Assembly: GCA_046351215.1 (NCBI GenBank)
Contig: JAXLYX010000023.1
Location: forward strand, 1-64,000
Reading direction: 5' to 3'
DNA: 64,000 bases
DNA from: JAXLYX01 sp046351215
Lineage (GTDB): Bacteria > Myxococcota_A > Polyangia > Polyangiales > Houyiibacteriaceae
Part shown: positions 32,306 to 40,495 of the stretch, in pieces
Position numbering within the stretch: position 1 is the stretch's first letter
How the letters are laid out: the number at the start of each line of letters is the position of its first letter
Notes under the pieces: model-generated
What the model saw: the letters and a program-made list of their open reading frames with translations, nothing else
Told to the model about the DNA's origin: nothing
Databases searched by the model: none
Program-made: the position numbers and the translations under genes

Positions 32306-33340
32306 TCAGCCCTCGGGGCCGCCGCGCTCCGCCTCGGAGCGCTCGGTCTCGACCTCGCCGCCCTTCTTCCAGGACCAGAGGATGCCGACGACGAGCGTGA
32401 GGGTGATGATCGCGAGCGAGCCGTAGATCGAGACCGCCTGCGGGATGTGCTCGGTGATCTGGTGGTGGAAGATGAGCTTCACGCCGACGAAGACGAGGAT
32501 CACGGCGAGCGAGTGCTTCAGGTACTTGAAGCGCTCCATCATCTCCGCGAGCACGAAGTAGAGCGAGCGCAGGCCGAGCACGGCGAAGATGTTCGACGTG
32601 TAGCAGATGAAGTCCTCGGTCGAGACCGCGAGCACGGCCGGGATCGAGTCGAGGGCGAACATCACGTCGGTGAATTCGACGACGATCAGCGCGAGGACGA
32701 GCGGCGTGAAGAAGAACTTCCCGTCGATGCGCGTGACGAAGTGGTCCTCCTCGATCTCCTCGGAGATCGGCAGGACCTTGCGGATCGCGCGGTGGAACCA
32801 GCTCTCCTCGTCGTCGCCGCCCTCGTCGTCCTCGCCCGCGACCACGAGCTTCACGCCCTGGTAGGCGAGGTAGAGGCCGAAGACGTAGAAGAGCCAGGAG
32901 AAGCGCTCGACGAGGTAGAGGCCTCCGCCGATCATGATGCCGCGCATGATGATCGCACCGAGGATGCCCCAGAGGAGCACCCGGTGCTGGTGCACGGGCT
33001 TCACACCGAACTGCTGGAAGACCAGCGCGATGACGAAGAGGTTGTCGATGCTCAGGGACTTCTCGAGGACGAAGGCCGTGAGGTAGAGGGTGGCCGCGTG
33101 GCCTCCGTCGCCGCGCACGATCCCGGTGCGCGTGTCGAGGACGGCCCCGCCGATCCCGTGTTGGTAGATGTAGTAGATGACGCCGGAGAACGCGACGCCG
33201 ACCGAGATCCAGATCATCGTCCAGACGGTCGCCTCGCGCAGGGTCATGTCCTCCCCGTGCTGGTGGCGTCGACGGAACGCGCCGAGATCGATCGCGAGGC
33301 ACGCGAAGACGAGGAGGAGGAACCCGACCCAGAGCATCAT
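32306..33340 (-). CDS. TerC/Alx-family integral membrane protein
   Basis: 344 residues with about eight or nine hydrophobic segments. The family hallmarks are FVLEKSLSIDNLFVIALVF and VVEFTDVMFALDSIPAVLAV, where membrane Asp and Glu residues are thought to bind or move metal ions. TerC/Alx proteins are tied to manganese export, often for exported metalloproteins, and to tellurite resistance. A charged cytoplasmic loop (GEDDEGGDDEES) and C-terminus are present. No riboswitch was recognised upstream. Confidence 0.9.
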   Translation of the reverse strand: MMLWVGFLLLVFACLAIDLGAFRRRHQHGEDMTLREATVWTMIWISVGVAFSGVIYYIYQHGIGGAVLDTRTGIVRGDGGHAATLYLTAFVLEKSLSIDNLFVIALVFQQFGVKPVHQHRVLLWGILGAIIMRGIMIGGGLYLVERFSWLFYVFGLYLAYQGVKLVVAGEDDEGGDDEESWFHRAIRKVLPISEEIEEDHFVTRIDGKFFFTPLVLALIVVEFTDVMFALDSIPAVLAVSTEDFICYTSNIFAVLGLRSLYFVLAEMMERFKYLKHSLAVILVFVGVKLIFHHQITEHIPQAVSIYGSLAIITLTLVVGILWSWKKGGEVETERSEAERGGPEG

Positions 33341-33416
33341 CGGACGACCGGATTAGCGCAGATCCGGGCCGGACGGTACCCGTTCCTGGATCCTCCGCTG
33401 GCCACGGGAAGGATGT

Positions 33417-35204
33417 TCAGGCGCGGCCCCGGCCGGAGAGGACCTCCGAGAGCCGCTGCCGACCGCCGCCCGTGGCCGTTTCGAGGGCCCTCTTCAGCAT
33501 CGGGCCGCAGTCGGGATGGTCGCTCCGACGGAGCGCCTGGGCGGCGAGGGCCCGGTCGTCGGGCTCGCCCGCGACCAGCACCCCGAGCAGGTGCTCGAGG
33601 GCCTCCGGGCTCGGGATCCGTGCGATGGCCGCGAGGGCGGCGCGCCTCACGGCCGGGGTCCGCGCCCGGCGGTGGATCCGGACCAGCGGGTCGAAGGCGT
33701 GGGGGAAGGCGAGGGAGGGCATCACCTCGACGGCCGCGGCGACCACCGACCCGTCGGAGTCCGAGAGGGCGTCCGAGACCACGCCGAGCGAGCGCTTGAA
33801 GCGGAGCTTGCGGACGGCCCCCACCGCGGCGGCCCGGACGAGGGGATCGGCATCGCGCGCGAGCCGTTCGAGCGGGCCGAGCGTCTCGTAGGCCTCGACC
33901 CCGCCGAGGAGGCTCGCGAGGCGGCTCTTGGCCGTCGGACCTTCCGGGGCCACCGGGCCGAGCAGGCGCGCGTAGCCGCCGGCGACCAGTGCGCGGCGCC
34001 GGAGCGGTCGCGCGAGGGAGGTATCGAGCGCGAGCTCGGCCATCGTCTCCCGGGCGTCTCCCGCCTGCTCGAATTCGATCACGTCCGAGCGCCAGACGTC
34101 CGGGTACGCGGCCGGGCTGCGGAGCGTGTCCGGGAGCTCGACCGACGGATTCGGCCGATCGACGGCGTCGCGGAGACGCTCGGCGAGGCCCGTGTAGCGG
34201 ACCTGCTTCCTCCGCTCGAGGGGCAGGGACGCGAGCGCGAGGGCGGTGGCACGGATCGAGGCGTAGGCGCCGAGCGTGTTCCACTGATCGATCGCCGCCA
34301 CGTACGCGTTCTCGGCGAGCTCCACGGGCAGCCCGGTCGCGAGGCCGCGCTCCGCCGCCGCGACGTAGGCGTCCGCGGCGAGCCGTCGGAAGCGGGCTTC
34401 GTACGGGAGCCCGAGCCGGCGTGCGTAGTCGGCGGCCTCGCGGGCCGCGCTCGCGGCCGCGTGCAGCTCGCCGCGCTCGCGGGAGAGCGTCACGAAGTCG
34501 TCGAGGTAGCGGATCGCGTGGTGCTTGAGCCCGTCCTCGCGGAGGATCCGGATCGCGTTCACGTAGCCCTCGGCGAGGTTCTCGAACGCGCCCTCGCGAC
34601 CGAGCGCGATGAGGACCTGCGTGCAGTCGAAGGCGCGCTCGCGCTGCCCACGCGTCTCGTAGCCGTCCGCGGCGGCCTCGAGGGCGCGCAGGGCCTCGAT
34701 CATCGCCTCGGCGGCGCGCTCTCCCTGATTGGTCCCGCGCCACGCGAGGCAGAGGTCGTAGGCGACGAGGCCTCGGACGTAGGCGTCCGCCTCGATCGCG
34801 GGGCGCTCGAGCAAGCGCTCGAAGCGAGTCGCGGCCTCGTCGTGCCGGCCGAGCCCCGCGAGCAGGAGCCCCGCGTGTCCGAGCCAGCCCGCCGCCTCGG
34901 CCTCGGACGCCGCCTTCGCCAGGTTGCCGCGCGCGCGTGCGACGCGCATGCGATCGCCCGCGAGCTCCGCGGCGCGCTCGGCCTCGTCCTTCGCTCCGAC
35001 GTAGAGCCAGGCGAGCACCGCCGTCCGCTTCGCGCCGGCCGACGTCGCGGCCTGGGCGAGACGGCGCACCGTCGACTCGAAGAGCGCGTCGTCCACGCGC
35101 TGGGCGTCGAGGACCGCGCCGAGCAGGAAGAGGGCCTCTTCGAGGGAGCCACGCTCCGCGGCGGCGGCGACGCGCTCGAGCGTCGGTGACTGGGCGATCG
35201 TCAT
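33417..35204 (-). CDS. HEAT/TPR-like repeat protein, last gene of the MoxR-vWA operon
   Basis: 595 residues, wholly helical. The first 390 residues have TPR-like pairs (LEEALFLLGAVLDAQRVDDA, AGLLLAGLGRHDEAATRFER, AFENLAEGYVNAIRI). The last 200 are HEAT repeats (PLVRAAAVGAVRKLRF, SVVAAAVEVMPSLAFPHAFD, AVRRAALAAIARIPSPEALE, RALAAQALRRSDH). It is probably a scaffold or substrate adaptor. The ATG at 35204 overlaps the vWA stop by 4 bases (ATGA), so it is co-translated with the upstream genes. Confidence 0.8.
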   Translation of the reverse strand: MTIAQSPTLERVAAAAERGSLEEALFLLGAVLDAQRVDDALFESTVRRLAQAATSAGAKRTAVLAWLYVGAKDEAERAAELAGDRMRVARARGNLAKAASEAEAAGWLGHAGLLLAGLGRHDEAATRFERLLERPAIEADAYVRGLVAYDLCLAWRGTNQGERAAEAMIEALRALEAAADGYETRGQRERAFDCTQVLIALGREGAFENLAEGYVNAIRILREDGLKHHAIRYLDDFVTLSRERGELHAAASAAREAADYARRLGLPYEARFRRLAADAYVAAAERGLATGLPVELAENAYVAAIDQWNTLGAYASIRATALALASLPLERRKQVRYTGLAERLRDAVDRPNPSVELPDTLRSPAAYPDVWRSDVIEFEQAGDARETMAELALDTSLARPLRRRALVAGGYARLLGPVAPEGPTAKSRLASLLGGVEAYETLGPLERLARDADPLVRAAAVGAVRKLRFKRSLGVVSDALSDSDGSVVAAAVEVMPSLAFPHAFDPLVRIHRRARTPAVRRAALAAIARIPSPEALEHLLGVLVAGEPDDRALAAQALRRSDHPDCGPMLKRALETATGGGRQRLSEVLSGRGRA

Positions 35205-36649
35205 CGGGCCGCCCCCGCCTTCCGCACGATCGAGAGCGCACGTTCGGTCCGCTCCGTACGCCCGCCGAGGGCGGCGACGTCGACGACGTGCGTCTCGTCG
35301 AGGCGCGAGGCCCACGCGGGTGCGCCCGTGCCGTCGCTCGGCAGGAGGAAGATGCCCGAGACCCGGGCGACGGCGCGGAGCGCGTCGATCGTCTCGTCGG
35401 TCGCGTGGCACTGGCCGTGCGTCACGAGGTACACGGCCACGTCGCGGCCCGAGCGATCGCGGAGGCGCTCGACGTCCTTCGCGAGCTGGGCGAGGACCTT
35501 CGCGTAGTTCCGGCCCCGCTCGCCGCGGAACGTGAGGAGGTGCGCGACGGGGATCGAAGACCCGCCCGAGCGTCCGGGGGTGACGTGGGTGGCGTCGTAG
35601 AGCCTCGCGTCGAAGAAGCGCAGGACCGCCTCGTCCTCCGCGAGCTGGAGCTTCTTCAGCAGCGCGAGCGCGAGCCCCCGGGCGAACACCGAGCGCTGCC
35701 CCCGCATCGACGCCGACGCGTCGATCGCGACGTAGTGGATCTGCTGGTCGCGCTCGTTGCGTTTCTCGCGCGCGTAGTAGAAGAGCTCGTGGTCGGCGAA
35801 GCGCTGGAGGAAGATCGCCTCCGGCAGCGCGAGCTCGCTCGAGACCAGCGAGTCGAGCCCTCCGCGCCTCGTGAGGCCCGCGTAGCCGTCGACCTCGTAG
35901 CGCTGCATGGAACGCGCGCGCTTCGTCTCGAGGACGCTCGGCAGGAGGTCGAGGCTGAAATTCAAGACGTCGTTGGCCTCGGCGCTGTCGAAGACCGAGA
36001 GCAGGTCGAGGAGCGAGAGCGAGCTCGCCTCCCCGGCGTCCGCTCCGAGCATGCCGAGCAGGCGCAGCGTGTCGAGGTCGAGCTGCTCGAAAGCGATCAC
36101 GACGCGCAGCCGGTCGGCGGCGATCCGCGCCGCGAAGGCGAGCTCGCGCGGCGAGAGGGAAGAGGGCTCCACGGAGCCGAGCGAGGCCTCGAAGGCGTCG
36201 TAGGTCGCGGGGTTCGAAGGGGGTGCCGGGATCGGCGCGTCGTAGCGCAGCGAGTCCGTGACCTCGGCGGCGATCGGACCGAGGATCCGCGCGACGACGG
36301 CGGCGACCATCGGATCGGAGAGGCGCATCGCGCGGAGTCGATCGACGACCGAGCCCTTCGCGAGCTCGCGGACGAGCGACGTCCACTCGGCGAGCGCGAG
36401 CGCCTCGGGCGAGCGGGGGGAGAGCTTCGAGGCGAGGGGAGGATCCGCGAGCCCGAGCCGGTCCGCTCCGACGACGGCGAGCAGCCCGAGGTCGTGCACG
36501 AACGCGAGGGGCACCTCCACCCCGATGCGGAGCAGCGCCCGCTGCCACTCGGCCGCGCGCACACGGAGCATGGAAGACGAGGGCCGGGCCACCGCGAGAG
36601 CGAGGCTCGAGAGCGCCTTCCGGTCGGCCTCCGTGACCTCCGTGCTCAC
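35201..36649 (-). CDS. vWA-domain partner of the MoxR ATPase
   Basis: 482 residues. The N-terminal 300 residues are helical and unassigned. Residues 310-480 are a von Willebrand A domain with the metal-ion site DASASM (DxSxS) and VYLVTHGQCH later in the fold. vWA proteins work with MoxR ATPases to remodel protein complexes, binding targets through the metal site. There is one base between the MoxR stop and this ATG, so they should be made together. Confidence 0.85.
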   Translation of the reverse strand: MSTEVTEADRKALSSLALAVARPSSSMLRVRAAEWQRALLRIGVEVPLAFVHDLGLLAVVGADRLGLADPPLASKLSPRSPEALALAEWTSLVRELAKGSVVDRLRAMRLSDPMVAAVVARILGPIAAEVTDSLRYDAPIPAPPSNPATYDAFEASLGSVEPSSLSPRELAFAARIAADRLRVVIAFEQLDLDTLRLLGMLGADAGEASSLSLLDLLSVFDSAEANDVLNFSLDLLPSVLETKRARSMQRYEVDGYAGLTRRGGLDSLVSSELALPEAIFLQRFADHELFYYAREKRNERDQQIHYVAIDASASMRGQRSVFARGLALALLKKLQLAEDEAVLRFFDARLYDATHVTPGRSGGSSIPVAHLLTFRGERGRNYAKVLAQLAKDVERLRDRSGRDVAVYLVTHGQCHATDETIDALRAVARVSGIFLLPSDGTGAPAWASRLDETHVVDVAALGGRTERTERALSIVRKAGAAR

Positions 36650-36650
36650 G

Positions 36651-37814
36651 TCATTCTCCGAAGCGTCCGCTCTCGAAGACGTGGCCGAGGAGCTGGTCGA
36701 TCCGGGCCATCGCGTCCTTCGCGGGCGCGGTGCCGATGCCGGCGAGCGCGCTCTTCACGTCGTTCAGCGCCCGGAGGTGGCTGAAGAGCTGCACGTCGCT
36801 CATCGCGCGGCCCGAGGTCAGGAGCTCCTTGATGCGCTGGACCTCGGCGACGAGGGCGTCGATGCCGACGTCCACCGCGCCGACCCTGCGGGCCGTGGGG
36901 TTCTCGCGCTGGTGGGCCTCGAGCACCGGACCCACGAGCCCGTCGAGGATCTCTTGCTGCTCCACCGAGTTCCAGATGTGCCGGAGCACGAAGAAGTCGC
37001 TCGCATCGGGCTGCTGGCGCCCGTCGAGGTAGGCGCTCGCCGAGAAGAGCTTGAGCAGCTTGATCGCGCGCCGGTCGGAGACGCTGATGCCCTCCGCGCG
37101 GATCTGGAAGACGAGCCCCTTGTACGCCGCGAGGAAGTCGTCCGAGAACTTCATACGGGCGCCGAGACCCGCCTGCAGCGCGTGCAGATCGGCGCTCGTC
37201 AGGATCGGCTCGAGCGCGTCGAAGCGGCCCTCGACCGTCTTCACCTCGTGCTCGATGCCGCGGAGCAGCAGGTCGTGGAAGTGGTAGCTGTCGAGGTTGT
37301 CGCTTCGGACACGCAGGAGGAAGCGGTCGAAGACGGCCATGAGCTCCTCCTCGTTCGGGACCTCGTTCGAGGCGGCGAAGGCCGAGAGCAGCGGGACCTT
37401 CTTCACCTGGCCGCCCACCGTGTAGCGGCGCTCGTTGAGGACGGACAGCAGCGAGTTGAGGATCGCGCTGTTCGCCTTGAAGATCTCGTCGAGGAAGACG
37501 ATCTCCGCCTCGGGGAGCATCCCCTCGGTCCTCCGCGTGTACTCGCCCTTCTGGAAGGCCGCGATGTCGATCGGGCCGAAGAGCTCGTTCGGCTCGGTGA
37601 AGCGTGTGAGGAGGTACTCGAAGTAGCGGGCCTGCACGAGCTTCGAGAAGAGCCGGACGAGCGCGCTCTTCGCGGTGCCGGGAGCGCCGACGAGCACCAC
37701 GTGCTCGCCCGCGACGGCGGCGATGAGCATGAGCCTCACGGTCTCGCTCTTGCCGAGGAAAGCCCCCTCGAGGGTGCGTGCGACGGACTTCAGCTTGTCG
37801 GCGGTCGTGGTCAC
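36651..37814 (-). CDS. MoxR-family AAA+ ATPase
   Basis: 387 residues from a GTG at 37814. Walker A is GAPGTAKSA, Walker B IVFLDEIFK, the sensor/helix-2 insert NSLLSVLNERRYTVGG, followed by SAFAASNEVPN. It is closest to the RavA/MoxR type that forms hexamers with vWA partners. The C-terminus has a lid and a helical tail. The GTG overlaps the upstream stop by 4 bases (GTGA). Confidence 0.9.
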   Translation of the reverse strand: MTTTADKLKSVARTLEGAFLGKSETVRLMLIAAVAGEHVVLVGAPGTAKSALVRLFSKLVQARYFEYLLTRFTEPNELFGPIDIAAFQKGEYTRRTEGMLPEAEIVFLDEIFKANSAILNSLLSVLNERRYTVGGQVKKVPLLSAFAASNEVPNEEELMAVFDRFLLRVRSDNLDSYHFHDLLLRGIEHEVKTVEGRFDALEPILTSADLHALQAGLGARMKFSDDFLAAYKGLVFQIRAEGISVSDRRAIKLLKLFSASAYLDGRQQPDASDFFVLRHIWNSVEQQEILDGLVGPVLEAHQRENPTARRVGAVDVGIDALVAEVQRIKELLTSGRAMSDVQLFSHLRALNDVKSALAGIGTAPAKDAMARIDQLLGHVFESGRFGE

Positions 37815-38941
37815 GGGATCCGGTTCTCCGAGGCGTGGGCGGCGGCGGGCGCGAGGGTCCGATGGACGAGCGCGCGTCCGCGGGCGATGCCCTCGCGCAG
37901 GCCGCGGGGCTCGAGGAGGGTGGCGAAGGCGACGAGGCGCGCGCGATCCCGGCGGGAGAGCTCGCGGAGCGAGGCCACGGCGTCGGCCTCGAGGGCCGCG
38001 GCGAAGGCGCCGAGCGCGAAGGACTCGAAGGGCCCGAGCGCGCTGTGGAGCGGCGCGCGACCTCCGTCGAGGGCGAGGAGGGCGAGCGCGTCGAGCACGA
38101 CGCGAAGGGCCGCGACCGAGCCCGGATCGCGCCGATCGACGAGGCCTCCGGCGAGCCTTCCGACCGACGGCAGTCCTCCCGCGGCCACGGCCTGCGTCAC
38201 GGCGCGTGCGAGCACCGGATCGCCGAGCACCGTGAGCGCGTCGAGGCCGAGGTGGCAGGGCTTCGCGGGATCCCCCGACACGAGGTCGGTGAGCGGCGAG
38301 GCGAGGCAGAGCTTCTCGAACGTCGCCACGGCTTCGCCGCCGAGCTCCGGACCGAGCGCCTCGAAGAGGCCGTGGAAGGGGCGTCGTTCCGCCTCTTCGC
38401 GCACGCGACGGAGCTTCGGGAGGGCGCGGAGGCGCGGAGGGACGTCGCGCCCGGGGAACGCGTAGCTCCCCCCGAACCAGAGGCGCACGGTGTGGTCCTC
38501 GCGATCGAGCGCCCCGAGGGACCGCACGACGGCGTGGCGCGCCAGCGCGTCCTCGCGCGAGGCCACGGGGCCGGCCGCCTCGACGAGGGCCGCCGCGTAC
38601 CCGAGCGCCTTCGGGATCGCGGCGCGCGCGAGGGCCCGATCGAGCATCGGATCGGTCGCGGCGGCGAGATCGTGCGCGGCGAGCGCGAGGGCGATCGCGC
38701 CCCGGCCGAGGGCCACGGGGGGGCTCGGATGTCCGAGGAGCGCGCGTGCCGCGTCGTCGAGGCCTCGCGCGATCGCGCCCTCGGCCTCCGCGTCGGGGAT
38801 GGCCATCGCGACGAAGTCGTCGAGCACGACCGGAGGGATCGGATGCGAGACGACGACGTCGCCCCCGCCGAGCAGGGGAGCGAGGAAGCGGACGGCGAAG
38901 CGCGCGTGCTGCCGAGCGATGGTGGGCCGGCCGGGGCTCAA
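37811..38941 (-). CDS. Unknown component of the MoxR-vWA operon
   Basis: 376 residues, mostly helical and Ala/Leu/Arg-rich, with no signal peptide or membrane segment. A few distinct stretches stand out (LLGGGDVVVSHPIPPVVLDD, VRLWFGGSYAFPGRDVPPRL, AKPCHLGLDALTVLGD). No known domain is recognised; a helical-repeat adaptor is a guess. A TTG at 38941 is taken as start because it overlaps the upstream stop (TTGA), the pattern used throughout this operon. Confidence 0.65.
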   Translation of the reverse strand: MSPGRPTIARQHARFAVRFLAPLLGGGDVVVSHPIPPVVLDDFVAMAIPDAEAEGAIARGLDDAARALLGHPSPPVALGRGAIALALAAHDLAAATDPMLDRALARAAIPKALGYAAALVEAAGPVASREDALARHAVVRSLGALDREDHTVRLWFGGSYAFPGRDVPPRLRALPKLRRVREEAERRPFHGLFEALGPELGGEAVATFEKLCLASPLTDLVSGDPAKPCHLGLDALTVLGDPVLARAVTQAVAAGGLPSVGRLAGGLVDRRDPGSVAALRVVLDALALLALDGGRAPLHSALGPFESFALGAFAAALEADAVASLRELSRRDRARLVAFATLLEPRGLREGIARGRALVHRTLAPAAAHASENRIP

Positions 38942-40434
38942 GGCTCCTTCGCCTCCCTCTCGGCCGCTTCGGCCTCGCGGAGCGGGAAGCGCGTGGCCTC
39001 GTCGTAGACGAGCGTCCGCGTGCTCGCCTCTTCCTTCGGCAGGGAGACGACCTCGATCCGATCGCTCGCGATCGCGCGCAGCTGCCGTCGGTCGACGGAG
39101 GTGAACGCCGAGTCCGGCACGACGCGCGCCGGTCCGTCGGCGCCGAGGAAGACCTTGCCGGTGGCGCATTCGGGTACCAGCGAGACGAGGACGTCCTTCG
39201 AGACCTCGGGGACGAGCCGTCGCCCGACCGGGACGTAGAGGTTCTCGGCGACCGCGCGATGGGCCTGGCCGAGCGGCAGGGCCTCGAGGCCGGAGGGATC
39301 GAGCACGAAGATCGCATCGCTCGAGACCGCGACGCGGAGGCCGGAGAGCACGCGGGGCGGGAGGACCGCGAGCAAGCGCGCGAGCCGCTCGCGCTCCGCG
39401 ATCGGGACGACGGTCGCGACGACGTCGTCCGGAGGCGACTCGTCCGGGGCGAGCTTCAGCACGAGGTCGAGCGAGCCCGTCGCTTCGACGGGGCGCACCT
39501 TCGCCTCGTGGAGGGCGTCCGCGGTGCCGATGCGGAGACGGACGAGCGAGCTCACGCTCGCGAAGGGCGGGAGCGGATCGAGCAGGCGCACGGGCTCGCC
39601 GGGCACGAAGAGCGCGAGCGAGCCCTCGGGGAAGACGCCCTCGAGGACGTCGAGGGGGAGCGGATGTCGATGGCCGAGCGCGACGGCCGCGCGCCCACCC
39701 ACCGGCGCGAGGACCGTGACGCCGGGGATCGAGGCGAGCAGCGCGACGATCCGCTCCGGGGCGTCCTGCACGTCGACGACGTGACGCGCGACCGGGCGGT
39801 CGTCGAAGACGCTCTCGCCGATCCACTCGGCGAGCGCGGCCTTCGCCTTCACGCCGTAGCGCGCCAGGTAGGAGAGCACGGCGCGGCCGACGCCCAGCTC
39901 GGCGACGACGAAGAGGGACTTCGGAGCGCCCGCGCCGCGCGGACGCTTCTCGAGCGTGAGACGCCGGACGAGGTCGTAGAGGCGGACCTCCCGGTCGAGC
40001 GTGTACGACTGGGTGAAGGCGAGGTCGTAGAGCACGACCCCGCCCGAGGCCGCCTCGGCGAGCTCGTCCACGTCGAAGCCGCAGGGGGCCGAGGCATCGC
40101 GGTACCGGACGAAGTGGACGTCGGTGCCCGTGAAGGCGAGGCCTCCCGCGAGACGGGCGAAGCCGGCGACGCGATCCATCCGCCGCGAGGACTCGGCGTC
40201 GAAGCGCACGAGGACCTCGCGCGTGCGACGGGCGGTGATGACCTCGCGCAACTGGAGAGAGGGCACGAGGTCCGCGAGGACCCCGTCGTCCCCGGCCGCG
40301 CGGAGGAACGCCACGAGCCGATCGAGGGAAGCGAAAAGGAGCACGCCTTCCTGCCCGAGGAGAACACCTCGGGAGTCGGGGAGCACTCCGGGCATCCGGA
40401 GGCGGCTCTGGTGCAGCGCGACCCGGCTCAGCAC
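38938..40434 (-). CDS. Unknown first gene of the MoxR-vWA operon, beta-rich
   Basis: 498 residues, beta-rich with repeated short strands (GVLLGQEGVLLFASLDR, GGVVLYDLAFTQSY, RAAVALGHRHPLPLDVL, AIFVLDPSGLEALPLG, GKVFLGADGPARVVPD). These could be propeller-like or several small beta domains. In described MoxR-vWA-beta-propeller ternary systems the gene set is ATPase, vWA protein and a beta-propeller-containing third protein; this one would be the candidate third protein. That is inference from operon order, not a domain match. Confidence 0.6.
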   Translation of the reverse strand: MLSRVALHQSRLRMPGVLPDSRGVLLGQEGVLLFASLDRLVAFLRAAGDDGVLADLVPSLQLREVITARRTREVLVRFDAESSRRMDRVAGFARLAGGLAFTGTDVHFVRYRDASAPCGFDVDELAEAASGGVVLYDLAFTQSYTLDREVRLYDLVRRLTLEKRPRGAGAPKSLFVVAELGVGRAVLSYLARYGVKAKAALAEWIGESVFDDRPVARHVVDVQDAPERIVALLASIPGVTVLAPVGGRAAVALGHRHPLPLDVLEGVFPEGSLALFVPGEPVRLLDPLPPFASVSSLVRLRIGTADALHEAKVRPVEATGSLDLVLKLAPDESPPDDVVATVVPIAERERLARLLAVLPPRVLSGLRVAVSSDAIFVLDPSGLEALPLGQAHRAVAENLYVPVGRRLVPEVSKDVLVSLVPECATGKVFLGADGPARVVPDSAFTSVDRRQLRAIASDRIEVVSLPKEEASTRTLVYDEATRFPLREAEAAEREAKEP

Positions 40435-40495
40435 GGGAGCGACCGTACCATGTCACCGGCCGGCGTGCGCGCCTGCGCGCGAGTCCCGCTCCCGC

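Noticed and set aside
33338..33416. A possible yybP-type riboswitch upstream of the TerC-family gene
   Set aside because: The gap is under 80 bp and no conserved riboswitch core could be recognised.
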